A stretch of 64,000 bases of DNA from JAGMXM01 sp964458325 (GCA_964458325.1 CAYWIM010000001.1:1-64000); one strand, 5' to 3'. Shown: positions 44,292-54,900, numbered from the stretch's first letter. Program-made: numbers and translations. The notes: a model not told the origin generated them from the sequence alone.

Positions 44292-45226
44292 CCCGGATTT
44301 TGGTTCTCGCCCTCAACCCCGCCGTCGATGTCGAGTGGACGGTATCGGGCGTGGGCTGGGATGAGAAGAACACGATCGAAGCCGAACGCCGCTGGGCGGG
44401 AGGCAAAGGAGTCAACGTTGCGCGGTGGCTGCGGGCGGCGGGCGTCTCCGCCGAGCTGCTGGTTCCGATGGGCGGGTCTTCCGGGCGGGAGCTGGGGCGG
44501 CACCTGCGGGCCGAAGGCCTCCCGTTTCGGCCCTTCCGGCTGAGCCAGGAGACGCGGATCGATTACATCGTTACGACACCGACAGGCCGCCAGCTCCGAT
44601 TCAATCCGCGCGGGCCGGTCATTCGGCCGGAAGAACAGCGCGCATTGTTCGAGAGGATCGAGCGCCGGTTTCCGCGCCGGGGGATCGTGGTGTTGTCGGG
44701 CAGCCTGCCGCGCGGTCTTCCCGCAACGGTCTATGGGGAGCTGGCCGGGCGCGCCCGGGAACGGGGAGGGATGGCGCTGGTGGACAGCGACGGTCCGGTA
44801 TTTGCGGCGGCGGTGAAGGCGCGTCCATTTCTGCTCAAGCCCAACGAGCACGAGCTGCGGCAGTGGGCGGGAGGGAGGGTGGGGACGGAATCGGCGCTGC
44901 GGGGGGCGGCGGCGGAGCTTTCGGCGGCGACGGGCGGGTGGGTTCTGCTAACGCGAGGACCGCGGCCCGCGTGGCTGATCCACCACGATGTGGATCGGTG
45001 GTGGACCGCGGCGCCGCCTCCGGTTCGAATCCAAAACAGCGTGGGGGCGGGGGATGCGGTATTGGCGTCGGTTGCGGCTCAGATCGCACAGGGGAACGGA
45101 CCGGCCGAGTGGCTTCGCTGGGGGATGGCGGCGGGGGCGGTGGCGGCTCAGAGGCCGGGCGGGCATAGGCCCTCCTGGTCGGAGGTGGCTCGGCTTGCCG
45201 GACGGGTCCGCGCGGTCGGGAGATGA
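44288..45226 (+). CDS. PfkB family sugar kinase (1-phosphofructokinase-like)
   Basis: 312 residues. ATG 44288 overlaps the giant protease stop by 4 bp. N-terminal ILVLALNPAVDVEW is the family start. GGKGVNVARWLRAAG and VLSGSLPRGLP follow, then the catalytic GAGD at 253-256 (NSVGAGDAV). The pattern matches 1-phosphofructokinase/tagatose-6-phosphate kinase members (PF00294), which phosphorylate fructose-1-phosphate or a tagatose phosphate using ATP. No PTS or fructose genes are nearby, so the substrate is open. Linkage to the protease gene probably reflects genome compactness more than function. Confidence 0.88.
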   Translation: MTRILVLALNPAVDVEWTVSGVGWDEKNTIEAERRWAGGKGVNVARWLRAAGVSAELLVPMGGSSGRELGRHLRAEGLPFRPFRLSQETRIDYIVTTPTGRQLRFNPRGPVIRPEEQRALFERIERRFPRRGIVVLSGSLPRGLPATVYGELAGRARERGGMALVDSDGPVFAAAVKARPFLLKPNEHELRQWAGGRVGTESALRGAAAELSAATGGWVLLTRGPRPAWLIHHDVDRWWTAAPPPVRIQNSVGAGDAVLASVAAQIAQGNGPAEWLRWGMAAGAVAAQRPGGHRPSWSEVARLAGRVRAVGR

Positions 45227-45232
45227 CGGTGT

Positions 45233-46684
45233 TCAGGGCGCCCATTGTGTTGCGCCTTGTCTGACCTCGGGCTCGAATCGCCAGGCCCAGGTGGGGTAGT
45301 AGAGGTTGCCGCCCCGCCACTCGACCTCGCCTCGCTGGAAATCGACGGTCTCGGATCGGAAGAAGGTTTTGGCGGGATACAGGGGCTGGCCGAAATCATG
45401 GTTCACGACGAGGCGCAGGCTGTCGAGGTTGCCGCAGTAGAACCAGCGGCGGCGTTCATCGGTCACGGGGAGCAAGCCGTGGGAGACATCGACCGGAAGC
45501 CACCCGTACGGCTCGAGATAGATGGCGCACCAGTCGTGCATGTTCCAGTTCCGTCCGGTGGTCCAGCCCGACTCCCATCGGGCGGGAATCCCCGACAGGC
45601 GGCAGAGGGACATGAACAGCATGGTCTGAATGCCGCAGTCACCCCAGCGATGCTGCAGGACGTATTCGGTCAGGGACGGGATGGTGGAGTATTCGCGTGC
45701 GGAGGCCCAGGGGATGTTGTCGCTGATCCAGGCGAAATAGCGTTTGGCTTTGAGCCAAGGATTGGATTCGCCGCCGGCAATGGCGGTGGCGAGCGCGCGC
45801 AGCTCGGGGGTGAAAACGATGTGGGGCGGCCGTTCGCCCATATGCGGCGATGCCTCCGGGTGATGGGGATCGGGCAGCCGAACACGCGCGGGATCGATCG
45901 GGCGGTAGCAGCCGTGCACGGTGTATTCGAAGACGGTTTCGAAGGTGGTGGGCAGACCCTGGCGGGCGTTTTGTTCCAGGTAGAGCGTCGAGTGGGCTGA
46001 TTCAGCGCCGCTGGTGATCGATCGGGAGGGGTGGGCCGTGACGAGCCGGAGGTTGCGCTGGCGGGTGGTCTCGCGCGGGAATGGCAGCCATGCCCGGATG
46101 ACCTCGCCGGGCGGCGTCATGTCTGGCTTCACCGTCAGGACATACCGGACCCGCACACGGTAGGGATCGCCGAGGATTTGTCCCGTGCGTCCGTAGGCCG
46201 CGATGAGGGCATCGATGTTGTCGGACACGGCGTCGAGCAAGCCTGGGCCTGGAGGGTGGCGGTCCGCATGCAACTGGCGGGCCTCGGGATGGACGCGGAA
46301 GAGATTGGCCGCGGCTTTTTGGAAGTAGAAACGGCTGCCATCGATCCACCGGGACTCGAGCGCCCCGTCGGCCTCCCACCGCGCGATCGATTCGGCGGCG
46401 GCATCGGGCAGGATGGCGCAGATATCGGCGAGGACCTGGTCGCGTGTTCGAGAGAAATCGAGGCGGATGCGGTCCATTCGTTCGCGTTCGAAGAGGAATG
46501 CCTGGCGCGTCGGGAAGTCGAGGTCGGATCGTTCGAGTTGGCGGCTGATGAATCTCTGAGCTGTGATCCAGCGGCCCTCTTCGACGGCGCGGCTCACCTC
46601 GTCGGCTGGATTTGCCGGCAGGACGGCAGCCAGCAGCCGGGCGATGATGATCCAAACAATTGGACTTGGAACGGAACGAATCAT
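45233..46684 (-). CDS. Transglutaminase-like superfamily protein
   Basis: 483 residues. An N-terminal signal-anchor-like stretch (SPIVWIIIARLLAAVLPA) is followed by a helical region. The C-terminal domain is of the transglutaminase-like cysteine protease type: Cys350 in WGDCGIQT, His383 in MHDWCA and Asp399 in LPVDVS form the catalytic triad. Cytoplasmic versions act in peptide cleavage; this one is predicted exported and may process cell-wall or extracellular peptides. It converges on pfkB with a 6-bp gap. Family assignment is firm, substrate unknown. Confidence 0.85.
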   Translation of the reverse strand: MIRSVPSPIVWIIIARLLAAVLPANPADEVSRAVEEGRWITAQRFISRQLERSDLDFPTRQAFLFERERMDRIRLDFSRTRDQVLADICAILPDAAAESIARWEADGALESRWIDGSRFYFQKAAANLFRVHPEARQLHADRHPPGPGLLDAVSDNIDALIAAYGRTGQILGDPYRVRVRYVLTVKPDMTPPGEVIRAWLPFPRETTRQRNLRLVTAHPSRSITSGAESAHSTLYLEQNARQGLPTTFETVFEYTVHGCYRPIDPARVRLPDPHHPEASPHMGERPPHIVFTPELRALATAIAGGESNPWLKAKRYFAWISDNIPWASAREYSTIPSLTEYVLQHRWGDCGIQTMLFMSLCRLSGIPARWESGWTTGRNWNMHDWCAIYLEPYGWLPVDVSHGLLPVTDERRRWFYCGNLDSLRLVVNHDFGQPLYPAKTFFRSETVDFQRGEVEWRGGNLYYPTWAWRFEPEVRQGATQWAP

Positions 46685-46943
46685 GCTTCAAGAATAGCGG
46701 ATTGGGGAGCGGATGGCGAGCTTTTGGCGCGGCGGGTGTTGGGGAGTGGCGGGGCCGGCGCAGTGGCGAGCTCAGATGGGGATGGAGAGCGCCACCCGTG
46801 CGAGATGGCAAGCGAGGGCGTCCGGGGCGCCCGCGGGGGGTGGGGAACGATTTTCCCGCCGTACAGAAGGGTTGAACGCTGTCGTTGACACTGGGGCGGC
46901 AGGTGATTATTGTGGCAAAAATTTAACGAAGATACAGGTTACG

Positions 46944-47693
46944 ATGCTTTTACGAATCGCACTCATCTTGGCCATTATCGCCGGGCTGGCGGCGGCGGGG
47001 ATCAGCCATTTCATGGTCGATCCCAAGATAAAAAATCTGACCACCGAGCTGGGCGACACGAAGGACACGCTGGACCGGACTCAGAAATCGGAGGCCAAGT
47101 TCCGGAAGGAGTCGCAGCAGCTGCGGATCGATCTGGACGATACCAGCAAGATTCTCGATGTGGCGACAAACGAGCTGGCGCGGGTCTCGGCCAGGGCGAT
47201 CCAGCAGGAGCAGCGGGCGAACCGGGCGGCGGCCGAGCTTGAAACCACGACCAAGGAGCGCAACCTGGCCCAGGCAGAGCTGGCATCGTGGCGCGCCACC
47301 GGCCTGAGCCCGGACCAGATCAAAGGCGTGGTGGACGATCTGAAGGTGGCGAATGAGAAGATCGATGTTTACGAGGAGGAGAAGGACGTCCTCGCCCGGA
47401 ACAACAAGAAGCTGAGCATGGAGCTGGCGAAGGTGCTGCGTCCCAACGTCGATCCGGAGATGCAGCCGATGACGGGGAAAGTGGTGGCGGTGGATGGCAA
47501 GTGGAACTTCGTGGTGGTGGATATCGGTTCGGAGCAGGGAGCGGTGGAGCGTGGCGTCCTGCTGGTCAACCGGGATGGAAAGCTGGTGGGCAAAGTCCGC
47601 TTGACCTCGGTCGAGCGCAACCGGAGCGTGGCGAACATCATTCCGGAATGGAAGCAAGCGGAGCTCATGGAAGGCGACCAAGTGTTGTATTAG
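46944..47693 (+). CDS. Coiled-coil inner-membrane protein with MreC-like C-terminus
   Basis: 249 residues. One N-terminal membrane helix (LLRIALILAIIAGLAAAGISHF) is followed by a long coiled coil (about 30-165, DTKDTLDRTQKSEAKFRKES...). The C-terminal domain (GKVVAVDGKWNFVVVDIGSEQGAVERGVLLVNRDGKLVGKVRLTSV) is a small beta-barrel like that of MreC or related envelope scaffolds. The start is ATG 46944. A role in cell-wall morphogenesis or envelope anchoring is possible but unproven. It is followed 27 bp downstream by a small lipoprotein gene that may share its transcript. Confidence 0.75.
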   Translation: MLLRIALILAIIAGLAAAGISHFMVDPKIKNLTTELGDTKDTLDRTQKSEAKFRKESQQLRIDLDDTSKILDVATNELARVSARAIQQEQRANRAAAELETTTKERNLAQAELASWRATGLSPDQIKGVVDDLKVANEKIDVYEEEKDVLARNNKKLSMELAKVLRPNVDPEMQPMTGKVVAVDGKWNFVVVDIGSEQGAVERGVLLVNRDGKLVGKVRLTSVERNRSVANIIPEWKQAELMEGDQVLY

Positions 47694-47720
47694 CGGGTGG
47701 CATCTCAGGCATCGGACCTC

Positions 47721-47897
47721 ATGCGTGCGCATCGAACGAGCTGGAGCCGCTGGGCGGCGTTGGTTTTGCTGGCAGTGGTGGTGGCCGGATTGAGCGGATG
47801 CGGGACGACGGAGCCCGAGAATGCTTCTTCTCGTCCTTGGAACACGCCGAGGTCGTGGGAGTACGGTTTTCCGGGGGCGCCTTACGACAGGCGGTGA
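47721..47897 (+). CDS. Small lipoprotein
   Basis: 58 residues: MRAHRTSWSRWAALVLLAVVVAGLSGC, with a lipobox SGC, then TTEPENASSRPWNTPRSWEYG. The RPWNTP block is one I associate with a short lipoprotein common in Verrucomicrobia; that is recalled, not checked. The start could also be GTG 47697 in the same frame. It probably lies in the outer membrane. Function unknown. It ends 27 bp before the 3' end of the convergent rny gene. Confidence 0.6.
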   Translation: MRAHRTSWSRWAALVLLAVVVAGLSGCGTTEPENASSRPWNTPRSWEYGFPGAPYDRR

Positions 47898-47924
47898 GGA
47901 GGGTGGCTGGGGCGCGTCAGGCCC

Positions 47925-49490
47925 TTACTTGGCGAACTCGATGCAGCGGGTTTCGCGGACCACAGTGACGCGGATTTGGCCGGGGTATTGGAGTTCTTCT
48001 TCGATCTTGTGGGCGAGGCTGCGTGCGAGGAGGAATGCCTGATCGTCGCTGACCCGATCGGGTTGGACCATGACGCGCAGCTCGCGGCCGGCTTGGACGG
48101 CGAAGCACTTCTCGACGCCCGGGAACGAAAGGCCGATTCGCTCGAGGTTTTCCAGCCGCTTGAGGTATGTGGCCATGGTTTCGGACCGAGCCCCGGGGCG
48201 CGAAGCGCTAATGGCATCGGCGGCGCTGACGAGGCTGCCGATGGCGAAGCGGCAGGGCGCCTCGCCGTGGTGGGAGGCGACGCTGCTGACGACGGCTTCG
48301 GACTCGCCGTGGCGTTTCAGGAACTCGGCGCCGATGATGGCGTGGGCGCCCTCGATCTCGTGGTTGAGCGCCTTGCCGATATCGTGGAGCAATCCAGCCC
48401 GTTTAGCCGTGAGGACATCGAACTGCAGTTCGGCGGCCATCAGGCCAGCGAGATGGGCGACCTCGACCGAGTGATCGAGGTTGTTCTGGGCATAGCTGTG
48501 GCGGAACCGGAGCCTGCCGAGGACCTGGACGATTTCGTGGGCCAGGGGGGGCAGGCCGGCCTTGAAAACCGCCTCCTCGCCGCCGCGCAAGATGGCATCG
48601 TCAGTTTCCTGGGCGACCCTGCCGACGACTTCCTCGATGCGGGTCGGGTGGATGCGTCCATCCAGGATGAGCCGCTGCATGGCTTCGCGGGCGATTTCGC
48701 GGCGCACGGGGTCGAACGAGGAGAGGACGACGGCATTGGGCGTATCGTCGATGAGGACCGTGACGCCGGTGGCGGATTCGAAGGCGCGGATGTTGCGGCC
48801 TTCGCGGCCGATGATCTTGCCTTTGATTTCCTCGTTGGGGAGGGTGACGGTGGCGGTGGTGGTTTCGAAGGAGTGTTCTCCGGCGTAGCGTTGGATGGCG
48901 AGGCCGATGATCTTTCGGGCCTCATCCTCGGCGCGCTGGCGGGCGTCATCGAGGACATGTCGGGCGAGGTCGCCGGCGTCGCGGAGGCTCTCCTGCTCGA
49001 CCTCCTTGAGGAGCAGCTCCCGCGCCTCGGTATCGGAAATGTGAGCGAGATGGGAGAGCTGCTCCCTGCGCTGTTGGATCAGCCGGTCCAGCTCGGCCCG
49101 GTCTCGGGCCAGCTCGTTTTCCTGGAGGGCCAGGCGCTGCTGCTGGGCCAGGGCCATTTGTTCCTGCTGGACCAACCCTTCGAGCTGCTGGTTGATGAGC
49201 AGGTCGCGCTGGTTGAGGCGCTGGTCCAGCTCGTTGAGCTCCTGACGGCGCCGGGCGTGATCCTCTTCGAGGGTGCGGCTGCGGCGAAGGAACTCCTCGT
49301 TGGCGGCGAACTGGGCGTCGCGCGCGACGGCGGCGCACTGCTGGCGGGTGGTTTCGGCCAGGCTTTCCTTCTCCCGCTCCCAGTCGAGGCGGAGCGACCG
49401 CTCGCGGCGGCGATGGATCCAATAGCCCAGCCCGGCCCCCAGAATGAGGCCCAATGCGGCGATCAAGAAATCTTGCAGGGACCCGTTCAT
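47925..49490 (-). CDS. rny: Ribonuclease Y
   Basis: 521 residues, membrane-anchored endoribonuclease that starts mRNA decay. N-terminal membrane helix (LIAALGLILGAGLGYWI), a long coiled coil rich in Glu, Gln and Arg (30-200), a KH RNA-binding domain with the GKIIGREGRNIRAFE loop, and an HD phosphohydrolase domain with HSVEVAHLAG and LLHDIGKA giving the metal-binding His-Asp pairs. ATG 49490 overlaps the 5-formyltetrahydrofolate cyclo-ligase stop by 4 bp, so the two are coupled. The in-frame upstream extension to 49613 is not used because it lies within that neighbouring gene. Confidence 0.95.
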   Translation of the reverse strand: MNGSLQDFLIAALGLILGAGLGYWIHRRRERSLRLDWEREKESLAETTRQQCAAVARDAQFAANEEFLRRSRTLEEDHARRRQELNELDQRLNQRDLLINQQLEGLVQQEQMALAQQQRLALQENELARDRAELDRLIQQRREQLSHLAHISDTEARELLLKEVEQESLRDAGDLARHVLDDARQRAEDEARKIIGLAIQRYAGEHSFETTTATVTLPNEEIKGKIIGREGRNIRAFESATGVTVLIDDTPNAVVLSSFDPVRREIAREAMQRLILDGRIHPTRIEEVVGRVAQETDDAILRGGEEAVFKAGLPPLAHEIVQVLGRLRFRHSYAQNNLDHSVEVAHLAGLMAAELQFDVLTAKRAGLLHDIGKALNHEIEGAHAIIGAEFLKRHGESEAVVSSVASHHGEAPCRFAIGSLVSAADAISASRPGARSETMATYLKRLENLERIGLSFPGVEKCFAVQAGRELRVMVQPDRVSDDQAFLLARSLAHKIEEELQYPGQIRVTVVRETRCIEFAK

Positions 49491-50083
49491 GTTGGATTCG
49501 AGCTCGGGCGAACCGGCATCCACCCGCTGGGGGTGACGATACCATCCATCCCGATGTCTCGAGGGCTTGTCGGCACGGCGGCGACGATCTGACAAGCAAA
49601 GGCCACACCGCAATTCCAGCCGGAGATCTCGGCCAGGAGCCGATCGTAATATCCCCGGCCATGCCCAAGCCTTCGGCCGGACACATCGAATGCTACACCC
49701 GGAACTAGGATGAAGTCAAGTTGCTTTAGGGTGCCGGCGGGGCAGGCGGCGACGGGTTCGCGGATTCCCCATTTCCCCGGCTGGAGGTCGGCCTCGGGAT
49801 TTCGGAGAAGGGCGGGCTCGTAGCGGTCATCCGCGGCCACGTAGCGCGGCAGAAAGACTTCCAGGCCCTCGTCCAGAGCTCCGGCGATCAAAGGCCAGAT
49901 GTCGGGTTCGCGCGCCATTGGAGCGAAGGCCAGGATGGTTCGGGAACGGCGCCAGCGATCGGATTCGAGAATTCGTTGGCGGATTTGGGTGGAAGCCGCG
50001 GAGAGTGCCGCGGGAGACTCGGTGTGGAGCGCGGCCAGGACCGCGCGCCGGAGTTGCTGTTTGGCCATGGGCATCGTTGGCAA
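49487..50083 (-). CDS. 5-formyltetrahydrofolate cyclo-ligase
   Basis: 198 residues. Converts 5-formyl-THF to 5,10-methenyl-THF with ATP, in folate one-carbon metabolism. The N-terminal KQQLRRAVLAAL and the C-terminal signature DFILVPGVAFDVSGRRLGHGRGYYDRLL are diagnostic of the family. The start may be 50083 or the in-frame ATG a few residues later (MAKQQL). It is translationally coupled to rny downstream and lies 14 bp from the rarA stop upstream, so the three form a minus-strand unit. Confidence 0.93.
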   Translation of the reverse strand: MPTMPMAKQQLRRAVLAALHTESPAALSAASTQIRQRILESDRWRRSRTILAFAPMAREPDIWPLIAGALDEGLEVFLPRYVAADDRYEPALLRNPEADLQPGKWGIREPVAACPAGTLKQLDFILVPGVAFDVSGRRLGHGRGYYDRLLAEISGWNCGVAFACQIVAAVPTSPRDIGMDGIVTPSGWMPVRPSSNPT

Positions 50084-50096
50084 GGGCTGGAGCGGG

Positions 50097-51530
50097 CTAG
50101 GCCGGGGGTGAGGGAGGCGGATGGGCGGGCGGAACGCGGCTGGCGCCTGCGGCTTCCTCCTTCATGGATCGCCATTTTTCGAGGCGTTCCTTGATCTTTT
50201 TTTCGACGCCCTGGTCCGTGGGCTGGTAGAACGAGCGGAGAGCGCCCAGGTAATCCTGGGGGACGAAGTGGCCGGGGTAATCGTGGGCGTATCGGTAACT
50301 CTGGCCGTGGCCGAGGCGGGCCGCGCCGGCGTAATGGGCGTCCCGGAGGTGTTCGGGCACGGGAAGGGATCGCCCGGAGCGGACTTCGCCGAGGGCGGCG
50401 TCGATGGCGGCGATGGCGGAGTTGCTTTTGGAGGCGGTCGCGAGGTAGATGGCGGCCTCCGCCAGGGGGATGCGCGCCTCGGGCCATCCGATGAACTCGG
50501 CGGCGTCGCAGGCAGTTTGGGCCAGGACCAGAGCCATGGGATCCGCCAGGCCGATGTCTTCTGCGGCGCAGATGACCATCCGGCGGGCGATAAAGCGGGG
50601 GTCTTCGCCGGCATGGATCATCTTGGCCAGCCAGTAGAGTGCGGCATCGGGATCGCTGCCGCGCATGGACTTGATGAAGGCGGAGATGGTGTCGTAATGG
50701 GCATCCCCATCGGCGTCGTAGACGACGGCCTTGTGTTGGATGGACTGCTCGGCGGCCTGGAGGTCGATGCGAATGGTCCCATCGGATTGGGGCGGGGTGG
50801 TGAGGGCGCCGATTTCGAGCGCGTTGAGGGCTTTGCGGGCGTCTCCGTCGGCCACGCGGGCGAGGTGCCGGAGGGCGTCCGGATCGGCCTGGATCCTCAG
50901 ATGCCCAAGCCCGCGTTCCGGGTCGTCGAGGGCGCGCTGGAGGACGGCCAGGAGCTCATCCTCGGCCAGCGGCCGCAGCTCGAAGATCTGCGATCGGGAT
51001 ACCAGCGGGGCGTTGACGAAGAAGCACGGGTTATGCGTCGTGGCCCCGATGAGGCGCACGACACCGCGTTCGACGTCGGGCAGCAGGACGTCCTGCTGCG
51101 CCTTGTTGAAGCGATGGATTTCGTCGATGAAGAGGATGGTGGCGCGGCCGGCGTTGGCGCGGCGATGAGCGGCCGCAGCCAGGACGCGGCGCATGTCGGC
51201 GACATTGGACTCGACGCCGCTGAGCGGCTCGAAGTGGGAGCGGGTGTGGCGCGCGATGATCTGGCCGAGGCTGGTTTTTCCGGTTCCGGGCGGGCCATAG
51301 AAGATGAGCGACTGGATCCGATCGGCTTCGATGGCGCGGCGGAGGAGATGGCCCGGGGCGAGCAGGTGTGTTTGGCCCACAAAATCCTCGAGGGTGCGCG
51401 GGCGCATTCTGGCGGCGAGCGGGGCTGGCGGCGCGGATTGTCCCGCATCGCCAGCCTCGTCCGGCATGGTTCGAAAAAGGTCTTCGGACTGCATCGACGA
51501 GTGCGGATCCACCGCCCCAATGGCGGACAA
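50097..51530 (-). CDS. rarA: Replication-associated recombination protein A (RarA/MgsA)
   Basis: 477-residue AAA+ ATPase related to clamp loaders, acting at stalled replication forks. Walker A is GPPGTGKT (79-86), Walker B FIDEIHRFN, and sensor 1 is in GATTHNP. The C-terminal part (DAHYDTISAFIKSMRGSDPDAALYWLAKM and ARLGHGQSYRYAHDYPGHF) is the RarA/MgsA tetramerisation domain. The start may instead be ATG 51494 (MQSEDLF), which trims 12 residues. It heads the rarA-cyclo-ligase-rny unit. Confidence 0.94.
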   Translation of the reverse strand: MSAIGAVDPHSSMQSEDLFRTMPDEAGDAGQSAPPAPLAARMRPRTLEDFVGQTHLLAPGHLLRRAIEADRIQSLIFYGPPGTGKTSLGQIIARHTRSHFEPLSGVESNVADMRRVLAAAAHRRANAGRATILFIDEIHRFNKAQQDVLLPDVERGVVRLIGATTHNPCFFVNAPLVSRSQIFELRPLAEDELLAVLQRALDDPERGLGHLRIQADPDALRHLARVADGDARKALNALEIGALTTPPQSDGTIRIDLQAAEQSIQHKAVVYDADGDAHYDTISAFIKSMRGSDPDAALYWLAKMIHAGEDPRFIARRMVICAAEDIGLADPMALVLAQTACDAAEFIGWPEARIPLAEAAIYLATASKSNSAIAAIDAALGEVRSGRSLPVPEHLRDAHYAGAARLGHGQSYRYAHDYPGHFVPQDYLGALRSFYQPTDQGVEKKIKERLEKWRSMKEEAAGASRVPPAHPPPSPPA

Positions 51531-51972
51531 TCCAATGCCGTCAATATTTCACAGCCGGGGGAAGAGACAAGAGGGGAAATAAAAACCCCGCCGTAATGCC
51601 GTGGGTAACAGTTCCTCTGAACTGATAAGAAACAGGTGGAACCCGCAGGGCGGCTTTCGATGTCCAGTCAAGGCATATCGGCTGCCACCACATTCAAGGC
51701 TCCGTATATTCGAGCTTACGGTTCAAGGACATTGTTTCGTTTCACGAACATGGCAGGGTTAAAATCCAATGAATCTGCTCCGTCTCAAAGAACCGCTGAC
51801 GTTCCAGCCTCGGCCGGGGCGCCCGCTGATCACGACACAGAACATACAGTGTCTGTGGTGAATGACTCAAGAAAAATCGTCTCGAGACGACAAATTCGAT
51901 GGTTGGGAAAAGGTCGGTATGCGGCAGGGGTCTGCCGCGGTCCGAGGCGATGAATGATTGGACGGACGCTGG
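51531..51972. other. Intergenic region with no supported gene
   Basis: 442 bp, richer in A+T than its surroundings, lying between rarA and the 3' end of the Ig/Calx-beta gene. A perfect 7-bp hairpin GCGGCAG/CTGCCGC with a GGGT loop is at 51921-51938, 35 bp after the end of the minus-strand gene, but has no T run. A 105-codon open frame (51636-51953, plus) has no recognisable domain, so it is not called. Confidence 0.5.
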
Positions 51973-54900
51973 TTATTTCCAGACCACCGCGCGATAGAAT
52001 TGCTGGCCGGCGGCCGGAGCGATCGGCAGCGGAACCGAATGGGCAGGGGCATTGAGCTCGATATCCTGCACCGTAACCCAATTCACGAGGTCCTCAGAGC
52101 CCTGGATCCGGCAATGGTATCCAGCCTGGCCATGGACAGTGAAATCGAATTGGGCGCTGCTCGTGCGAGTGAATTCAACCCGGGGGGGTTGGGGATCGTC
52201 ATTGAGGATGACAACGCGTGTGGTATGGATCGAGCCGACAGCTGCGCCGGCGGGGGCGCCGTCGGCGAGGTCGAGGCTCAGCTCCATCGGTTCGTCGGGT
52301 TCGAACTTGCCATCCGAGAGGATGGGCACGGTGATCAGCCGCAGCTGGTTGCCGTCCGAGAACAGAACGGAGATGGGCTGGATATGGTAATCGACGCCGG
52401 GGGTGGCGCCGCCATCGACAGGCGTGGGGGTGACAATGAGTTCGACCTCCCCGCTGGTGCCGCCGGAGCGAGTGATGGCGATCGCCTTGCAGCAGAGGCT
52501 GTCTTCAAAGATGGCGTGCTCGGCCTCGCTGAAAGCGAACGTGCCGACGGCATCATTGTCGACGATCTGGAGGGATGCGGCTGTGATGGCGCCCAACGAT
52601 GCCCCGCTCGAATCGTCCGGCGAGAAAGACAGCGTGAGGCTCAATGACTCGGGGCCTTCAGCCAGGCTGTCATCCCGAACGATGTCAGCCAAGCTGACTG
52701 AGCGGCTGATCTCATGGTCGGACAGGAGCACGTCGATCGAGGCGGCGCTGTAATCGCCATCGGCCAGCCGTGCGGTGCCATCGCTAAGGGCAATCCGCAG
52801 GCGGACTGGGCCATGGTTGCCCTGGTGCCGGGTGACGGTGATTGCCTGGACGGAGACGCCGTTTTCGAGGACCGAATAGTGATCGTGGCTGAAGGCGACG
52901 ATGCCCGGCGGCTGTTCGGCGCCTGTGAGGTTGCCGACGGGCGCCTGAGCGATGGCTTGGTCGAGCGCATGGCAGGTTTGGGCAGCCACGACTTCGTCAA
53001 TCACCACGGCTCCCGATCCCGCCTGCTCGAGCTGTTCGGCAGCCTGGCCCTGGGCAATCCACTGGACTTGGCTGATGGCGGCGGCGGCGTCCAAGGCGCC
53101 CTCAGCCTCGGCGACCAACTGGTCTTTCGCCTGGTTGAGCGCAGCGATCACTTGGGCTGCGCCTTGTTGCACGGCGGGATCGATGGTTGCCTGCACGACC
53201 GACGCCGTCTGCTGAATGACGGTCTCGACCACCTGGGTGTCGCTCAGGTCCATGGCGGAATTGGTCTGCACTGCGCTGGCGATTTGGGCCATCACCTGGC
53301 GGGCGAGGTCGGCTTGGGATGCATCTGGGGTGGATTGCCCAAGCAGGGCGGTGATCTGAACAACGGTGTCCTGCACCTTGGCGGCCGCCTGAAGAACGGG
53401 AGCGGCAGCCGTGTCGTTGGCAGTCGCGGCTGCCAGCGGATCAAACTCCATTAACTGGACTTCAGGTGGGAGCCCCAAGGCCGCTTCAAGCTGTGTCTCG
53501 GCCTGAGCCAGCGACAGGGATTCATCCCTCCGGGCCAGTTCGTTCAGCAGCGCCGTCAAAGGCGTGATCACAGTCGCGGTGGGCGGAGCTGACAAGGACG
53601 TTTCCAGAGGCAGACCCGTCGAAATATCGACGCCGCCTTGAAGAACCAGCTGGCCTTCCTCGAGATCAAGCTCGCCGTTTTGATTGGCATCGAACTTGGC
53701 GACGACCACCTTGAGGTCGAATCGCCCAGCATCATCGGTCGTTGTCGAGGGTTCTCCTCCATCGAGCTTGCTGTTCAGATTCGCGTCAAAGAAGACCGTG
53801 CTGCCGGCCATGTAACCATCCAGGCCGCGTCCGGAGAACATCGCAGCGGGGTTGATCGTAAGCACGGCGATTTCGCTCGTTGCATCCCCTGCCTCGTTCG
53901 AAATGAAAACAGAGTAATCACCGGCATCGGAAAGAGCGGTCTCCGCGAGAATCAGTGACACGCCATTGGCGCCTGGGATGTTCGTGCCATTGAATTGCCA
54001 TTGGTAAACGAACGGCTCTGATCCGGCAGCCGTAACGGAGAATGTCGCGGAATCCCCTTCATCGACCGTCAGGCTGGCCGGCTGGCTGAGGACCGACGGG
54101 GGTTCGCCGTCTTCGAACACAATCACCGTGAACGACGTGCTGGCGGTGGCGGCGGGAGATCCGCTGTCGGTGACCCGGACGGTGAACGTGTTGGTGGATG
54201 GGCCTTGGGCCTCGCTGGGCGTCCACTGGATGAGGCCGGTGGCCGAGTCGATCGTGGCCGTGGGCGGTGCGGCTTCCAGGCTGTAGGTCAGCGTCTGGGC
54301 TGGGAGATCGGCGTCGGATCCGGCGGCGGTCCACTGGAGCAGAGCGCCTTCATCGCCCTGCTGGTCGGCGATGGCGGCCAGGGAGGGGGCCTGGTTGACT
54401 TCGGCGACGACGACCGTGAAGGAGGCGCTGGCGGTGGCGGCGGGAGATCCGCTGTCGGTGACCCGGACGGTGAACGTGTTGGTGGATGGGCCTTGGGCCT
54501 CGCTGGGCGTCCACTGGATGAGGCCGGTGGTCGAGTTGATCGTGGCGGTGGGCGGCGCGGTTTGCAGGCTGTAGGTCAGGGTCTGGGCTGGCTGATCCGG
54601 ATCAGTGGCTATAGCCTGGAGGGACCATGCCGTTGATTCGACGATATTCGTTTTCGAGATCAAGCTGATCGTGGGCGGGCTGTTGACCGAAAGTTGGGCG
54701 ACGGCACTGTTGGTGGATCCAGCGGGATTCGAGACAACAGCCTGGTATTGGCCCGACTGGGCTTTTTGGACATTGAGAAGAGTTAGAGTTGAATTCGTTT
54801 TTCCGGGCATGGCCGATCCGTTGAAAAACCATTGATAAGTGAGGGGAACCGAACCGGATGCAGTGACGCTGAAGGTGACATTCGAGGATGCAAGCGTGCT

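Noticed and set aside
51636..51953. A 105-codon plus-strand frame between rarA and the Ig/Calx-beta gene
   Set aside because: No recognised domain, no ribosome binding site and mixed composition; not called.
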